A DNA stretch of 64,000 nucleotides from an uncultured Thermodesulfobacterium sp. (GTDB lineage Bacteria > Desulfobacterota > Thermodesulfobacteria > Thermodesulfobacteriales > Thermodesulfobacteriaceae): the NCBI GenBank assembly GCA_938091335.1, contig CALLJG010000005.1:248001-312000 (forward strand), written 5' to 3'. Shown here one piece after another: positions 37,634 to 47,644 of the stretch (position 1 is its first letter; each line of letters opens with the position of its first letter). The notes beneath the pieces were generated by a model. It saw only the letters and a list, made by a program, of their open reading frames with translations. It was not told where the DNA came from and did not search any database. The translations under genes and the position numbers were made by a program.

Positions 37634-37888
37634 ATGTTTAGAGGTAAAGTTAAGTGGTTTGATGAAAAGAAAGGTTATGGTTTTATTTCCAAAGAAGGTG
37701 GTGGAGATGTATTTGTTCATTATTCTGCAATCGAAATGCCAGGTTTTAAAACTCTTAGGGAAGGACAAATTGTGGAGTTTGAAATAGTTCAAGGTCCTAA
37801 AGGTGAACAAGCATCAAAAGTAAAAATTATTAATGCTGGTAGTTCCAGAAAGTCTCAAAGAAAAGCTCCTAGAAGAGAACAAGGCTAA
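37634..37888 (+). CDS. Cold-shock-domain RNA-binding protein
   Basis: Small single-strand nucleic acid-binding protein of 84 residues. RNP1 is KGYGFIS and RNP2 is VFVHYS; a basic, low-complexity tail ([15 protein letters not shown]) extends the usual ~67-residue fold. The start is the ATG at 37634: AAGGAGG at 37617-37623 stands 10 bases upstream, while a TTG three codons earlier lies too close. The gene is monocistronic, ending at a strong terminator. Confidence 0.95.
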   Translation: MFRGKVKWFDEKKGYGFISKEGGGDVFVHYSAIEMPGFKTLREGQIVEFEIVQGPKGEQASKVKIINAGSSRKSQRKAPRREQG

Positions 37889-37909
37889 AACTTCACATTA
37901 GGTTACTTG

Positions 37910-37933
37910 GGGAGGACTTTATCCTCCCTTTTT
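37910..37933 (+). terminator. Rho-independent terminator of csp
   Basis: GGGAGGA (37910-37916), 5-base loop, TCCTCCC (37922-37928), then TTTTT. A 7-base perfect stem with U-tract 22 bases after the csp stop. Confidence 0.92.
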
Positions 37934-37948
37934 ATATATCCTTCTTTT

Positions 37949-38176
37949 ATGAATAGTGATTTTCTTTTTATAAAAATATTGCCTTCAAAAATATCTTTTT
38001 TACGGTTTATTTTAGAAGGTTATGACCATTTAGCTATTTTAACAGTTATAGAATCAAAAGAGGGCTTAGCTAAGTTAAATTTTTTTAAAAATGAAAAGGA
38101 ATTAATAATGGAAATTCTTAAAGATTTAAAATCTTTGTTTTGTATTGAATTTATAAAGGGTTCTAATAAAGTATAA
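37949..38176 (+). CDS. Small DUF4911-like protein
   Basis: It has 75 residues from the ATG at 37949; an earlier in-frame start would lie inside the csp terminator. The sequence has IKILPSKISFLRFILEGYDHLA, then a short beta segment and a helix (KELIMEILKDLK). This resembles the DUF4911 family of small proteins in deltaproteobacteria and relatives; function unknown. It precedes ppcA by 13 bases and may be co-transcribed. Confidence 0.6.
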   Translation: MNSDFLFIKILPSKISFLRFILEGYDHLAILTVIESKEGLAKLNFFKNEKELIMEILKDLKSLFCIEFIKGSNKV

Positions 38177-38189
38177 AAAGTATTATAAA

Positions 38190-39671
38190 ATGAAAATTCC
38201 AAGAGTAATGTCAACTCAACATCCAGATAATGTTTCTATTCCTTTTTTTGCTGAACATATGGATATGTCAGGGGAAGATGAAATTCAAGAAGCTTATTAT
38301 GCTTTTTCTCATTTAGGCTGTGATGAACAGATGTGGGACAGCGAGGGAAAAGAAGTTGATGATTTTGTTGTTAAAAAGCTCTTTACTAAATATCCTGAAT
38401 TTTTTAAAAAGAAAGTACTGGGAAAAGATATTTTTATAACTTTAAGGATACCTAATCCCACTGTAGAAAAAGAGGAAGCTAAAATATTAGTAGAAGCTTT
38501 AGAAAGTATTCCTCGTTCCATGGATGCAGCAAGAGCTTTCTATGAATCTCCTTATCCTCCTATTTTTGAAGTAATTCTGCCTATGACCACTTCTGCCCAA
38601 GAATTAAATAGAGTTTATTATTTTTACAAAAATTTCATTTCTGGTAAACAACATCAAAAAATTTATGAAGGTGATCTCACAGTAGCAGAATGGGTAGGAG
38701 ATTTTTTGCCTCAAACTATTAATGTAATTCCTCTTTTTGAAGATATACCTTTTCTTTTTAACATTGACAAAATACTCTCAGAATATTTACAAGATAAAAA
38801 ATTTAAATACTTAAGAGTATTTTTAGCTAGATCTGATCCGGCTTTAAATTATGGATTAATAAGTGCGGTGTTAATTTTAAAAATTGCTTTAAAAAAACTT
38901 GAAAAATTTTCAAGCCAAAAGGAAATAGAAATTTATCCTATTTTAGGAGTAGGCACACCTCCTTTCAGAGGAAATCTTTCTCCTTACAATATAGAAAGGA
39001 TTCTCAGTGAATATCCGTCAGTTGAGACCTTTACCATACAGTCTGCTTTTAAATACGATTTTCCTATTGAAGATGTAATAAATGCTATAAAAAAATTAAA
39101 AACTTTAATAAGACATCCCTTAGAGGATTTTGATAAAAGATTTTGTGAAAAAATTATAGAGAAATTTTCAAAAGAATATCAAACTTTAATAATTCCCCTT
39201 TCTCCTGCTATTAATGAACTTGCTAAATATGTTCCCAAAAGAAGAACAAGAAAACTTCATATTGGACTTTTTGGCTATTCAAGAAGTATAAAAGGGGTTA
39301 CCCTTCCAAGAGCTATAAACTTTTGCTGTGCTTGTTATTCTATAGGATTACCACCAGAAATATTTGGATTAAGTGCAATTAGTAAAGATGAATTAAAGGA
39401 TTTAATAAAAATATATAAAAATTTAGAATATGACCTTTCTCTAGCACTTCAATATTTTAATTCTAAATGTTTAGAATTTTTACCTGAAGAAGTTAAAAAT
39501 AAAATTATTAAATCTTTTGAAGTTTTAAATTCTTTAAATATAGAATATGAAACTGATATGGAACATAAAGAAGTTACTACAAAAATTTTGAAAAATTTAA
39601 AATATGGACAAATTTCTAATTTAGGGGATCTTATAATAGAAGCAGCTTATTTAAGGAAATTTTTAGGATAA
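38190..39671 (+). CDS. ppcA: Phosphoenolpyruvate carboxylase, archaeal type
   Basis: Carboxylates PEP to oxaloacetate. It has 493 residues and belongs to the short archaeal-type family, not the ~900-residue bacterial Ppc. The family start PRVMSTQHPDNVSIPFF and the GVGTPPFRGNLSPYN segment are clear. It supplies oxaloacetate for citrate and biosynthesis. Its stop abuts that of convergent aroC with no bases between. The archaeal-type enzyme in a bacterium suggests past transfer, although it occurs in several anaerobic bacterial groups. Confidence 0.93.
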   Translation: MKIPRVMSTQHPDNVSIPFFAEHMDMSGEDEIQEAYYAFSHLGCDEQMWDSEGKEVDDFVVKKLFTKYPEFFKKKVLGKDIFITLRIPNPTVEKEEAKILVEALESIPRSMDAARAFYESPYPPIFEVILPMTTSAQELNRVYYFYKNFISGKQHQKIYEGDLTVAEWVGDFLPQTINVIPLFEDIPFLFNIDKILSEYLQDKKFKYLRVFLARSDPALNYGLISAVLILKIALKKLEKFSSQKEIEIYPILGVGTPPFRGNLSPYNIERILSEYPSVETFTIQSAFKYDFPIEDVINAIKKLKTLIRHPLEDFDKRFCEKIIEKFSKEYQTLIIPLSPAINELAKYVPKRRTRKLHIGLFGYSRSIKGVTLPRAINFCCACYSIGLPPEIFGLSAISKDELKDLIKIYKNLEYDLSLALQYFNSKCLEFLPEEVKNKIIKSFEVLNSLNIEYETDMEHKEVTTKILKNLKYGQISNLGDLIIEAAYLRKFLG

Positions 39672-40772
39672 CTATTTAATACTAAAAAAATCAGGAAATT
39701 TTAATCTATGTTGAAAAGCTAAATTAGCAAGTTGTCTCAATAAGTGATCCACTATCACTATTCTAACCATAGCTTCTATCACCGGAATAATTCTTGGGAT
39801 AGCAGAAATATCATGTCTTCCTTCTATAGAAATTTCAACTTCTTCTTTTTTTTCATTTACTGTATTTTGAATTTTTCTTATACTTGGAATAGGTTTGACA
39901 GCTATTCTCATAATAAGTTCTTGACCAGAAGAAATTCCTCCTAAGGTACCTCCTGCATCATTTTTTAAAAATCCTTTAGTACTTATAGGATCATTATTTT
40001 CTGATCCTTTCATATTGGCAACCTTAAAACCTGCACCCATTTCAAATCCTTTTATTGCAGGAATACTGAAAATGGCTTTAGCTAAATCAGCATTTAATCT
40101 ATCAAAAACAGGTTCCCCCAATCCTGCAGGTATACCTTTTACAAGTACTTCAACTATTCCTCCCAAGGAATCTCCTTCTTTTTTAGTTTCTTCAATTCTT
40201 TTACACATTTTTTCATATGCCTCCATATCTGGACAAAAAAGATGATTTTGATATATTACCGAAAGATCTTTCTTTTCAACGGTAATTCCACCTAAACAAA
40301 TGGTATAAGCTATTACTTCTATTCCATACTCTTCTAAAACCTTTTTAGCAATTGCACCTGCAGCTACTCTTGCTACAGTCTCTCTTCCGCTACTTCTTCC
40401 ACCCCCTCTATAATCTCTATAGCCTCCATATTTCACAAAGTATGTAAAATCCCCATGTCCTGGTCTAAATACATTTTTAATTTTTTCATAAGGTGAAGAA
40501 TCAACATCTACATTGTAAATAACTAAGGCTATAGGAGTTCCTATAGTATAACCTTGAAAAACTCCAGAAAGAATTTCTACCTTATCTTTTTCTCTTCTTG
40601 AGGTTTCCCCTAAAAACTTTCCAGGTCTTCTTTTTTCAAGTTCTTTCTCAATGTATTCTTCAGAAAGAGAAAGCCCAGGAGGACAACCATCTACTACTGC
40701 CCCAAGAGCCTTTCCATGAGATTCTCCAAAAGTAGTAACTCTAAATATTTTTCCTATGGTATTTCCGCTCAT
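39672..40772 (-). CDS. aroC: Chorismate synthase
   Basis: Last step of the shikimate pathway, using reduced FMN. It has 366 residues, with GKIFRVTTFGESHGKALGAVVDGCPPG at the start (residues 6-32, summarised), RPGHGDFTYFVKYGGYRDYRGGGRSSGRETV in the centre, and HDISAIPRIIPV near the C terminus. It stands alone on the minus strand between ppcA and ispD. Confidence 0.97.
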   Translation of the reverse strand: MSGNTIGKIFRVTTFGESHGKALGAVVDGCPPGLSLSEEYIEKELEKRRPGKFLGETSRREKDKVEILSGVFQGYTIGTPIALVIYNVDVDSSPYEKIKNVFRPGHGDFTYFVKYGGYRDYRGGGRSSGRETVARVAAGAIAKKVLEEYGIEVIAYTICLGGITVEKKDLSVIYQNHLFCPDMEAYEKMCKRIEETKKEGDSLGGIVEVLVKGIPAGLGEPVFDRLNADLAKAIFSIPAIKGFEMGAGFKVANMKGSENNDPISTKGFLKNDAGGTLGGISSGQELIMRIAVKPIPSIRKIQNTVNEKKEEVEISIEGRHDISAIPRIIPVIEAMVRIVIVDHLLRQLANLAFQHRLKFPDFFSIK

Positions 40773-40856
40773 TTTTTTTACCCTTTCAAATAAATTTTAC
40801 TCCTTAAACTTAAAATAGACAAAAGTTTTTAAAATGCTATATTTTAAAAAAACATT

Positions 40857-41549
40857 ATGATAATTGCTATAATCCCCTCAGCTGGAAAAGGAAAAAGGGC
40901 TAAAAGCAAAAAACCTAAACAATTTTTAGAAATAAATGGAATTCCTATTCTCATCCATACTCTTTTGAAATTCGAAAACCATCCTGAAGTAAATGGAATA
41001 ATTCTTTGCGTATCTTTAAAATATATGGAATTTACAAAAAAATTAATAAACTCTTTTTCTTTAAAAAAAATATTAGATATTGTAAAAGGTGGAGAGACTA
41101 GACAAGATTCAGTGTTTTGTGGAGTTAAAGCAAGTCCATCAGAAACAGAAATTTTTTTAATTCATGATGCAGTAAGACCTTTTGTATCACCCAAATTGAT
41201 AACTGAAATAATTGAAAATACCAAAAAATATGGAGCATGTGTTCCTGCTCTCCCTATAAGGGATACTTTAAATAAGGTAAAGGAGGATATAATTATTCAA
41301 AATATTGAGAGGAATGATCTTTTTGCTATTCAAACTCCTCAAGGGGTTAAAGCTGAAATTTTAAAACCTCTGTTGGAAAAAGCTAAAAATTCAAATTTAA
41401 TCTTTTATGATGAAAGTTCCCTTCTTTTATACTATGGATATAAAGTAAAAATTGTTAAAGGTTCTTTTATAAATTTTAAAATAACCTATCCTGAAGATTT
41501 ATTTCTTGCAGAAAAATTAATTAACTGTAAAATAGAAAATTTGTTATAA
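40857..41549 (+). CDS. ispD: 2-C-methyl-D-erythritol 4-phosphate cytidylyltransferase
   Basis: MEP-pathway isoprenoid enzyme joining CTP and MEP. It has 230 residues. The nucleotide-binding start is IIPSAGKGKRAKSKKPKQFL, followed by VKGGETRQDSVFCGV, LIHDAVRPFV and QTPQGVKAEIL. No fused ispF domain is present. Followed by an unknown gene after 25 bases. Confidence 0.95.
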   Translation: MIIAIIPSAGKGKRAKSKKPKQFLEINGIPILIHTLLKFENHPEVNGIILCVSLKYMEFTKKLINSFSLKKILDIVKGGETRQDSVFCGVKASPSETEIFLIHDAVRPFVSPKLITEIIENTKKYGACVPALPIRDTLNKVKEDIIIQNIERNDLFAIQTPQGVKAEILKPLLEKAKNSNLIFYDESSLLLYYGYKVKIVKGSFINFKITYPEDLFLAEKLINCKIENLL

Positions 41550-41574
41550 ACTTAAAAAACCCATTCCTTTTTCT

Positions 41575-42246
41575 ATGAAAATAAAATGGATTAATACTTT
41601 ACCTACAGAAATACAAGAAGCATCTCAATTTTTGAAAAAGTTTTATAATATCTCTTTTGAAGAAGCTTTCAAACTGATTTATCTTACTTTAAGAGTTAAA
41701 ACCTTAAGTGATAGCCCCATTTATAAATTCCTAGAAAGAATAATTACAGGTATAAAATTAGATGAAATTGAGAAGAGAGAATATCTTATAACACTTTCTA
41801 TTTATACCTTAAGAAGCTTATTAAAAGAACACCTTGACTTAAAACTGGTAAAAAATCTTTATCTTTTTCTTGTAAAAAAATTACCTAAGGAGTATTTTAA
41901 AGGGGTACTACCAAAACATTCTATTATTGCCTCTCAAGACATAATAATTGATTTTCTTTCTGAAAAAGAAAAGGCAGAACTTTCATCTTTTTTAAAAACA
42001 AAACACCTAATTTTAACATTTAAATTTGAAGGAAACTGTGAAGAATTAATTTATATTTTACCTTATTTCGTAAATCCTTACTTAATTAAAAAGAATGAAA
42101 TTTATGAAATATTAACTACTTTTTCTATCTCTGAATTTATGGGATTTTATCTTGAATTAAAACATATAAATTTTTTAAAAGAAGAAATAGATCTCATTTT
42201 TGAAATTATTAAAAATTTTTTTCCTGATTGTTTTGGAGAAATTTAA
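41575..42246 (+). CDS. Protein of unknown function between ispD and aconitase
   Basis: It has 223 residues, soluble, no signal peptide, helix-rich, with no motif I recognise. It begins MKIKWINTLPTEIQEASQFL. It lies 25 bases after ispD and 18 bases before the aconitase gene, apparently in one operon. Base composition matches its neighbours. Confidence 0.75.
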   Translation: MKIKWINTLPTEIQEASQFLKKFYNISFEEAFKLIYLTLRVKTLSDSPIYKFLERIITGIKLDEIEKREYLITLSIYTLRSLLKEHLDLKLVKNLYLFLVKKLPKEYFKGVLPKHSIIASQDIIIDFLSEKEKAELSSFLKTKHLILTFKFEGNCEELIYILPYFVNPYLIKKNEIYEILTTFSISEFMGFYLELKHINFLKEEIDLIFEIIKNFFPDCFGEI

Positions 42247-42264
42247 CAAAAGGAAAGTTCAAAA

Positions 42265-44205
42265 ATGGGGATCACTCTTACTCATAAAATATTAGAAAGT
42301 CATTTAATATCTGGGAGACTTATTGAAGGAGAGGAAATTGGGATAAAAATTGATCAAACTTTAACCCAAGATGCAACAGGAACTATGACTTATCTTGAGT
42401 TTGAAGCTATTGGAATTGATAGAGTCAGAACTGAACTTTCGGTATCATATATAGATCATAATATTTTACAAACTGATTTTAGAAATGCAGATGACCATAG
42501 ATATTTATTAACTGTTGCTAAAAGATATGGAATTTGGTTTTCAAAGCCTGGTAATGGAATATGTCATCAAGTTCATTTAGAACGTTTTGCTAAACCAGGA
42601 AAGACTCTTCTTGGTTCTGATAGCCATACTCCTACTGCCGGTGGATGTGGAATGCTTGCTATAGGAGCTGGTGGATTAGATGTAGCTATGGCAATGGCTG
42701 GAGAGCCTTTTTATTTAAAAATGCCTAAAATTATAGGAATATACCTTTATAAAAATCTTAAACCTTGGGTTTCAGCAAGAGATGTTGCTCTTTATATTAT
42801 TTCTAAATTGACTGTAAAGGGCGGTTTTGGAAAAATATTAGAATACTTCGGACCAGGAATAAAAAATCTTACTGTTCCTGAAAGAGCAACTATTTGTAAT
42901 TTAGGAACTGAAACAGGTGCTACCACTAGTATTTTCCCTTCAGATGAAATTACTCTTTCTTGGCTAAAAGCTCAAAATAGAGAAAATGATTTTTTATATT
43001 TAATGCCTGATCCTGATGCCAATTATGATGAGGTAATAGAAATTGATCTTTCAAAAATTGAACCTCTTTGTGCTTGTCCCTCTTCACCTGACAATGTAAG
43101 GAAAGTCCAAGAAGAGGCTGGAAAACCTGTAGCCCAAGTAATTATAGGCTCATGTGCTAATTCTTCTCTAAGAGATCTCTTAATAGTTGCTAAAGTACTT
43201 GAGAAATATAAAATCCACCCTGATGTATCATTTGAAATAAATCCTGGGTCTTTACAAGTATTAGAAAATCTTGTATATCTTTCAGCATTTAAAAGCATTC
43301 TCCAAGGAGGAACTAGGCTCAATCAATCAGGTTGTCTTGGATGTATAGGAATGGGACAAGCACCCCCAACTAATTCTATTTCATTAAGAACCTTTACCAG
43401 AAATTTTCCTGGAAGATCAGGTACTAATCCTGATTTTATATATTTAGTATCTCCTGAAACAGCAGTTGCTTCTGCTATTAAAGGAGTTATAACTGATCCC
43501 AGAGAATTAGGAGATTATCCAAAAATTGAAATTCCTGAAAAATTTATCATTAATGACTCTTTACTTATCCCTCCTTTACCTGAAGAAAAAGCCAAAAAAA
43601 TTGAAATAATAAGAGGTCCTAATATTATTCCTTTACCTCCTTTTGATCCTTTACCTGAAATTTTAGAAGGAATTTTTCTCTTAAAGGTAAAAGACAATAT
43701 AACTACAGATGACATTATGCCTGCAGGAGCACAAATTTTGCCTCTAAGAAGTAATCTTCCCGCTATAAGTGAATTCGTGTATAAAAATATTGATCCAGAA
43801 TTTTTTAAAAAAGCTTTAGAAATTAAAAATAAAGGGCTTGCAGTGGGTATTGTAGGAGGAGAAAACTATGGGCAGGGATCTTCCAGAGAACATGCAGCTC
43901 TTGCACCAAGATATTTAGGAGTAAGAATAAAACTAGCTAAAAGTTTTGCAAGAATTCATAGAAGTAATTTAATAAATTTTGGAATTCTTCCTTTAGTCTT
44001 TAAAAATAAAAAAGATTATGATAAAATCAAAGCTGGAGACCATTTTGCTGTATATAATCTCAAAGAAAGCCTTTTAAGAGGTAAAAAAGAAATAGAAATA
44101 GAGATAAAAGGAAAAGAAAAAATTTTAGCAATTTCTGAACTTAGTATGAGGGAAATAAAATGTATTTTAAAAGGCTCCCGTTTAAATTTAGCTTGTTCTT
44201 CTTAA
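42265..44205 (+). CDS. Aconitate hydratase
   Basis: Interconverts citrate and isocitrate with a [4Fe-4S] cluster. It has 646 residues, close to the mitochondrial/archaeal-like aconitase A class rather than the ~900-residue AcnA. Seen: LGSDSHTPTAGGCGMLAIGAGG, cluster cysteines in GSCANSS and GCLGCIGMGQ, and the C-terminal swivel domain with GGENYGQGSSREHAALAPRYLG. It likely works in citrate metabolism with the LeuA-like enzyme at 15576 and PEP carboxylase. A homoaconitase or isopropylmalate isomerase would usually be split into two subunits. Confidence 0.93.
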   Translation: MGITLTHKILESHLISGRLIEGEEIGIKIDQTLTQDATGTMTYLEFEAIGIDRVRTELSVSYIDHNILQTDFRNADDHRYLLTVAKRYGIWFSKPGNGICHQVHLERFAKPGKTLLGSDSHTPTAGGCGMLAIGAGGLDVAMAMAGEPFYLKMPKIIGIYLYKNLKPWVSARDVALYIISKLTVKGGFGKILEYFGPGIKNLTVPERATICNLGTETGATTSIFPSDEITLSWLKAQNRENDFLYLMPDPDANYDEVIEIDLSKIEPLCACPSSPDNVRKVQEEAGKPVAQVIIGSCANSSLRDLLIVAKVLEKYKIHPDVSFEINPGSLQVLENLVYLSAFKSILQGGTRLNQSGCLGCIGMGQAPPTNSISLRTFTRNFPGRSGTNPDFIYLVSPETAVASAIKGVITDPRELGDYPKIEIPEKFIINDSLLIPPLPEEKAKKIEIIRGPNIIPLPPFDPLPEILEGIFLLKVKDNITTDDIMPAGAQILPLRSNLPAISEFVYKNIDPEFFKKALEIKNKGLAVGIVGGENYGQGSSREHAALAPRYLGVRIKLAKSFARIHRSNLINFGILPLVFKNKKDYDKIKAGDHFAVYNLKESLLRGKKEIEIEIKGKEKILAISELSMREIKCILKGSRLNLACSS

Positions 44206-45065
44206 TATTTTTTTTAATAAATTTTAATATTCAAGCTAAAGAAGAACCCTTTTTAATCCCTTATAAAGATAAGCTTAAAAACCAGATAAAAAAAGATCTA
44301 GAGGGTTTAGTACCTGAAGATTACATAGAAACTATCTTTTCTTCACCTAATTTAACTTATATTCCAAATATTATGATTAAAAGTTTAATTTGGAAGGAAG
44401 AATCTCTACCTTATTATCAATTTTTGGAACCTGAACGTATTGAAAGAGCAAAAAATTTTATGAGAGAAAATAAGGAACTTTTAGAAGATATAGAATTTGT
44501 ATTTGAAGTAGAGAAGGAAATTATTACAAGCATATTTTTAGTAGAAACAGATCTTGGAAGAAACACAGGTTCTTTTCCAGTTATAAATGTATTTTATAGT
44601 CTTGCTCTTTCAGGAGAAAAAGAAGTTTTTAAAAATTTCATAGATTCTTCTGGAGTTTCTCTTTTAGATGAAGCTATAAAAAATAAGTGGGAAAAAAGAA
44701 GTAAATGGGGATATAAGGAACTTCTTTATTTTATTCAGATTTCCTACCAAAATAATTGGGATCCCTTTTCTATAAAAGGTTCCATCTTTGGTGCCTTTGG
44801 ATATCCACAATTTCTTCCTAGAAGTTATTTAATTTATGGATATGATTGGGATAGAGATGGAAAAGTAGATCTTTATAATCTTAGTGATGCATTAGCAAGT
44901 ATAGCAAACTATCTAAAAAAAGAAGGATACAAAAAGGAAAGCAGTTTAGAAGAAAAAAAGAGAATAATTATGAAATACAACATTAGTGTACCTTATGCAA
45001 ACACAGTTCTTAATATTACAAAAATTCTTAAAAATGAAACATCTATAAATTTTGATAATAGATGA
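44160..45065 (+). CDS. Lytic murein transglycosylase, MltB-like
   Basis: Peptidoglycan lytic enzyme. It has 301 residues with a signal peptide (about 1-26, ending NIQAKE). The MltB/SLT_2 fold is indicated by EKEIITSIFLVETDLGR (catalytic Glu), GSIFGAFGYPQFLPRSYLIYGYDWDRDGKVDL and DALASIANYLKKEGY. It overlaps the aconitase 3' end by 46 bases. That is long for a start overlap, but the signal peptide lies mostly within it, so the start is credible. It may open the wall for the flagellar rod, since FlgJ here has no enzyme domain; this is inference. Confidence 0.87.
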   Translation: MYFKRLPFKFSLFFLIFFLINFNIQAKEEPFLIPYKDKLKNQIKKDLEGLVPEDYIETIFSSPNLTYIPNIMIKSLIWKEESLPYYQFLEPERIERAKNFMRENKELLEDIEFVFEVEKEIITSIFLVETDLGRNTGSFPVINVFYSLALSGEKEVFKNFIDSSGVSLLDEAIKNKWEKRSKWGYKELLYFIQISYQNNWDPFSIKGSIFGAFGYPQFLPRSYLIYGYDWDRDGKVDLYNLSDALASIANYLKKEGYKKESSLEEKKRIIMKYNISVPYANTVLNITKILKNETSINFDNR

Positions 45066-45082
45066 TAAAATAAAAATCTCAA

Positions 45083-46765
45083 ATGAGAACTCCAGAAAAC
45101 CGAAAAAAATTACATACCAAATTTATTTTTATAACTGGTGGAGTTCTTTCTTCTTTAGGTAAAGGTTTAGCAGCAGCTTCAATAGGTGCTTTACTCGAAG
45201 CCAGAGGATTAAGGGTAACTTTACAAAAATTGGATCCTTACATAAATGTAGATCCAGGCACCATGAATCCTTTTCAACATGGAGAAGTATATGTAACTGA
45301 AGACGGAGCTGAAACTGATTTAGATCTTGGTCATTATGAAAGATTTACATCAGCTCAAATGAATGCCAAAAACAATTATACTTCTGGAAAAATTTATTAT
45401 TCTGTAATTACTAAAGAAAGAAAAGGAGTTTATTTAGGAGGCACAGTACAAATAATTCCTCATGTTACAGATGAAATCAAGGCTTGTATACTTGATTTAG
45501 CAAGTCCTCAAATTGATGTGGCTATAGTAGAAATAGGAGGTACTGTGGGAGATATCGAAAGTCTTCCATTCTTAGAAGCAATAAGACAGTTAGGATATGA
45601 ATTAGGTAAAGAAAATGTGCTTTACATTCATCTTACTTATGTACCTTATATAAAAACTGCTGGAGAATTAAAAACAAAACCTACTCAACACAGTGTAAAA
45701 GAACTGAGAGCTATAGGTATCCAACCAGATATTATCCTATGTAGAACAGATAGATTTTTACCTCCCGAAATAAAAAAGAAAATTGCCCTTTTTTGCAATG
45801 TAGAAGAATCTGCAGTAATCACTGCTAAAGATATAGACTGTATTTATGAAATTCCTTTAATTTTTCATCAAGAAGGTTTAGATGCTAAAATTGTAGAATA
45901 TCTTAATATGTGGACAAGAGAACCTGATTTAAGTCAATGGGAAAATATAGTAAAAATTTATAAAAACCCAGAAGATGAGGTAAATATCGGAATTGTGGGA
46001 AAATATGTGAGTCTAAAAGACTCTTATAAATCCCTAAATGAAGCCTTAATTCATGGAGGATTGGCTAATAAATTAAAAGTGAATTTAGAGTATATAAATG
46101 CTGATGAATTAACTGTTGAGAATATAGAGGAATATTTGAAAAATGTAGATGGAATTTTAGTTCCAGGTGGATTTGGAATAAGAGGAATAGAGGGAAAAAT
46201 TCTTGCTATAAATTATGCAAGAGTTCAAAAAATTCCTTTTTTTGGAATTTGTTTAGGGATGCAATTGGCAGTTATTGAATTCGCAAGAAATGTTCTAGGA
46301 TGGAAATCTGCTCATTCAACCGAATTTGATAAAAATACAGAATATCCCGTAATTTATCTAATGAAGGAATGGTATGATTATAGAACTGGAAGGATTGAAA
46401 AAAGAGAGGAAGGATGCGATCTTGGAGGTACAATGAGATTAGGAGCTTATCCCTGTGTGCTTAAAAATGGCTCTAAAGCTTGGATGGCCTATCAAAAAGA
46501 TAAGGTATTTGAAAGGCATCGACATCGTTACGAATTTAACAATAAATATAAAGATGAGTTAGAAAAAGCAGGATTAAAAGTAGTAGGAACTTCTCCAAAT
46601 GGAGAATTGGTAGAAATTATAGAATTAGAAGACCATCCCTGGTTTATTGGAGTTCAGTTTCATCCAGAATTTAAGTCAAAACCTATTAATCCTCATCCTC
46701 TATTTAAATCTTTTATAAAAACATCCTACGAATATAAAATAACCAAAAAGGCTAAGAGAATTTGA
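45083..46765 (+). CDS. pyrG: CTP synthase
   Basis: Glutamine-dependent amination of UTP to CTP. It has 560 residues. The synthetase domain has [20 protein letters not shown] and the [20 protein letters not shown] segment. The glutaminase domain has the catalytic Cys in [12 protein letters not shown] and His-x-Glu in VQFHPEF. It overlaps the PHP gene by 4 bases. Confidence 0.98.
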   Translation: MRTPENRKKLHTKFIFITGGVLSSLGKGLAAASIGALLEARGLRVTLQKLDPYINVDPGTMNPFQHGEVYVTEDGAETDLDLGHYERFTSAQMNAKNNYTSGKIYYSVITKERKGVYLGGTVQIIPHVTDEIKACILDLASPQIDVAIVEIGGTVGDIESLPFLEAIRQLGYELGKENVLYIHLTYVPYIKTAGELKTKPTQHSVKELRAIGIQPDIILCRTDRFLPPEIKKKIALFCNVEESAVITAKDIDCIYEIPLIFHQEGLDAKIVEYLNMWTREPDLSQWENIVKIYKNPEDEVNIGIVGKYVSLKDSYKSLNEALIHGGLANKLKVNLEYINADELTVENIEEYLKNVDGILVPGGFGIRGIEGKILAINYARVQKIPFFGICLGMQLAVIEFARNVLGWKSAHSTEFDKNTEYPVIYLMKEWYDYRTGRIEKREEGCDLGGTMRLGAYPCVLKNGSKAWMAYQKDKVFERHRHRYEFNNKYKDELEKAGLKVVGTSPNGELVEIIELEDHPWFIGVQFHPEFKSKPINPHPLFKSFIKTSYEYKITKKAKRI

Positions 46766-47607
46766 TAGATCTCCATACTCATTCTACTGCTTCAGACGGA
46801 ACTTTCTCTCCTGAGGAATTAATATATTTAGCTAAAAAAGAAGGCTTAAAAGCTTTAGCTCTCACAGATCATGATACCATTGACGGACTTGAACTTGCTT
46901 ATAAAACCTCTCAAGAGGAAAATCTGCCCTTTTTATGTGGTTTAGAAATAAGTATAAAATACGATGGCCCTGGGCATTTCCATCTTTTGGGTTATTTTTT
47001 ATATCCTAAAATCCCTGAAATTGACACTACCTTAAATCAACTTAAAAAAGCTCGCGAAGAAAGAAATAAAAAAATTATAGAAAAATTAAATTCCTTAGGA
47101 ATAAAGATTACTTTAGAAGAACTAAAAAATATTACTAAAGGAGAAATAGGTAGACCCCATATAGCTTATCTTTTGATAAAAAAAGGTATTGTTAAGACCT
47201 TTGAAGAAGCTTTTGAAAAATATTTAAAAAAAGGAGCCTTGGCATATGCTCCTAAAGCTCTTCTTTCTGCCCAATCTGCTATAAATTTAATTCTATCAGC
47301 TAAAGGAGCTCCTGTACTTGCCCATCCTTTTACTTTAAAACTTCCTTACTTAGAACTGGAAAATTATTTAAAAATTCTAAAGGATTTTGGATTAATAGGT
47401 ATAGAAGTATATTATACCGAACATTCTCCAGATTTTACAAAATTTTTAATAAATTGTGCTAAAAAATTTGGTTTTTTAATTACAGGAGGAAGTGATTTTC
47501 ATGGAAAAAATAAACCAGATATTAAATTAGGTAAAGGATTTGGAAATTTAAATGTTCCCTTTGAGTGCTACAAAAAATTAAAAAATTATCTTGAAAAATT
47601 ATCATAA
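46762..47607 (+). CDS. PHP-domain phosphoesterase
   Basis: It has 281 residues with the PHP metal motifs: [11 protein letters not shown] at the N terminus, LTDHDT, the GLEIS segment, VLAHPF, and C-terminal GGSDFHG. It resembles the YciV/RnaseAM-type 3',5'-nucleoside bisphosphate phosphatase group; the substrate is not certain. The start is TTG (46762-46764) overlapping the pyrG stop as TTGA. Confidence 0.87.
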   Translation: MIDLHTHSTASDGTFSPEELIYLAKKEGLKALALTDHDTIDGLELAYKTSQEENLPFLCGLEISIKYDGPGHFHLLGYFLYPKIPEIDTTLNQLKKAREERNKKIIEKLNSLGIKITLEELKNITKGEIGRPHIAYLLIKKGIVKTFEEAFEKYLKKGALAYAPKALLSAQSAINLILSAKGAPVLAHPFTLKLPYLELENYLKILKDFGLIGIEVYYTEHSPDFTKFLINCAKKFGFLITGGSDFHGKNKPDIKLGKGFGNLNVPFECYKKLKNYLEKLS

Positions 47608-47644
47608 TAATTTATTTTTTTAGTAAAAAATAATAAAAATTCTT

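Noticed and set aside
37595-37810. 71-residue minus-strand frame
   Set aside because: It is antisense to the csp gene, which has clear RNP motifs and a ribosome-binding site.
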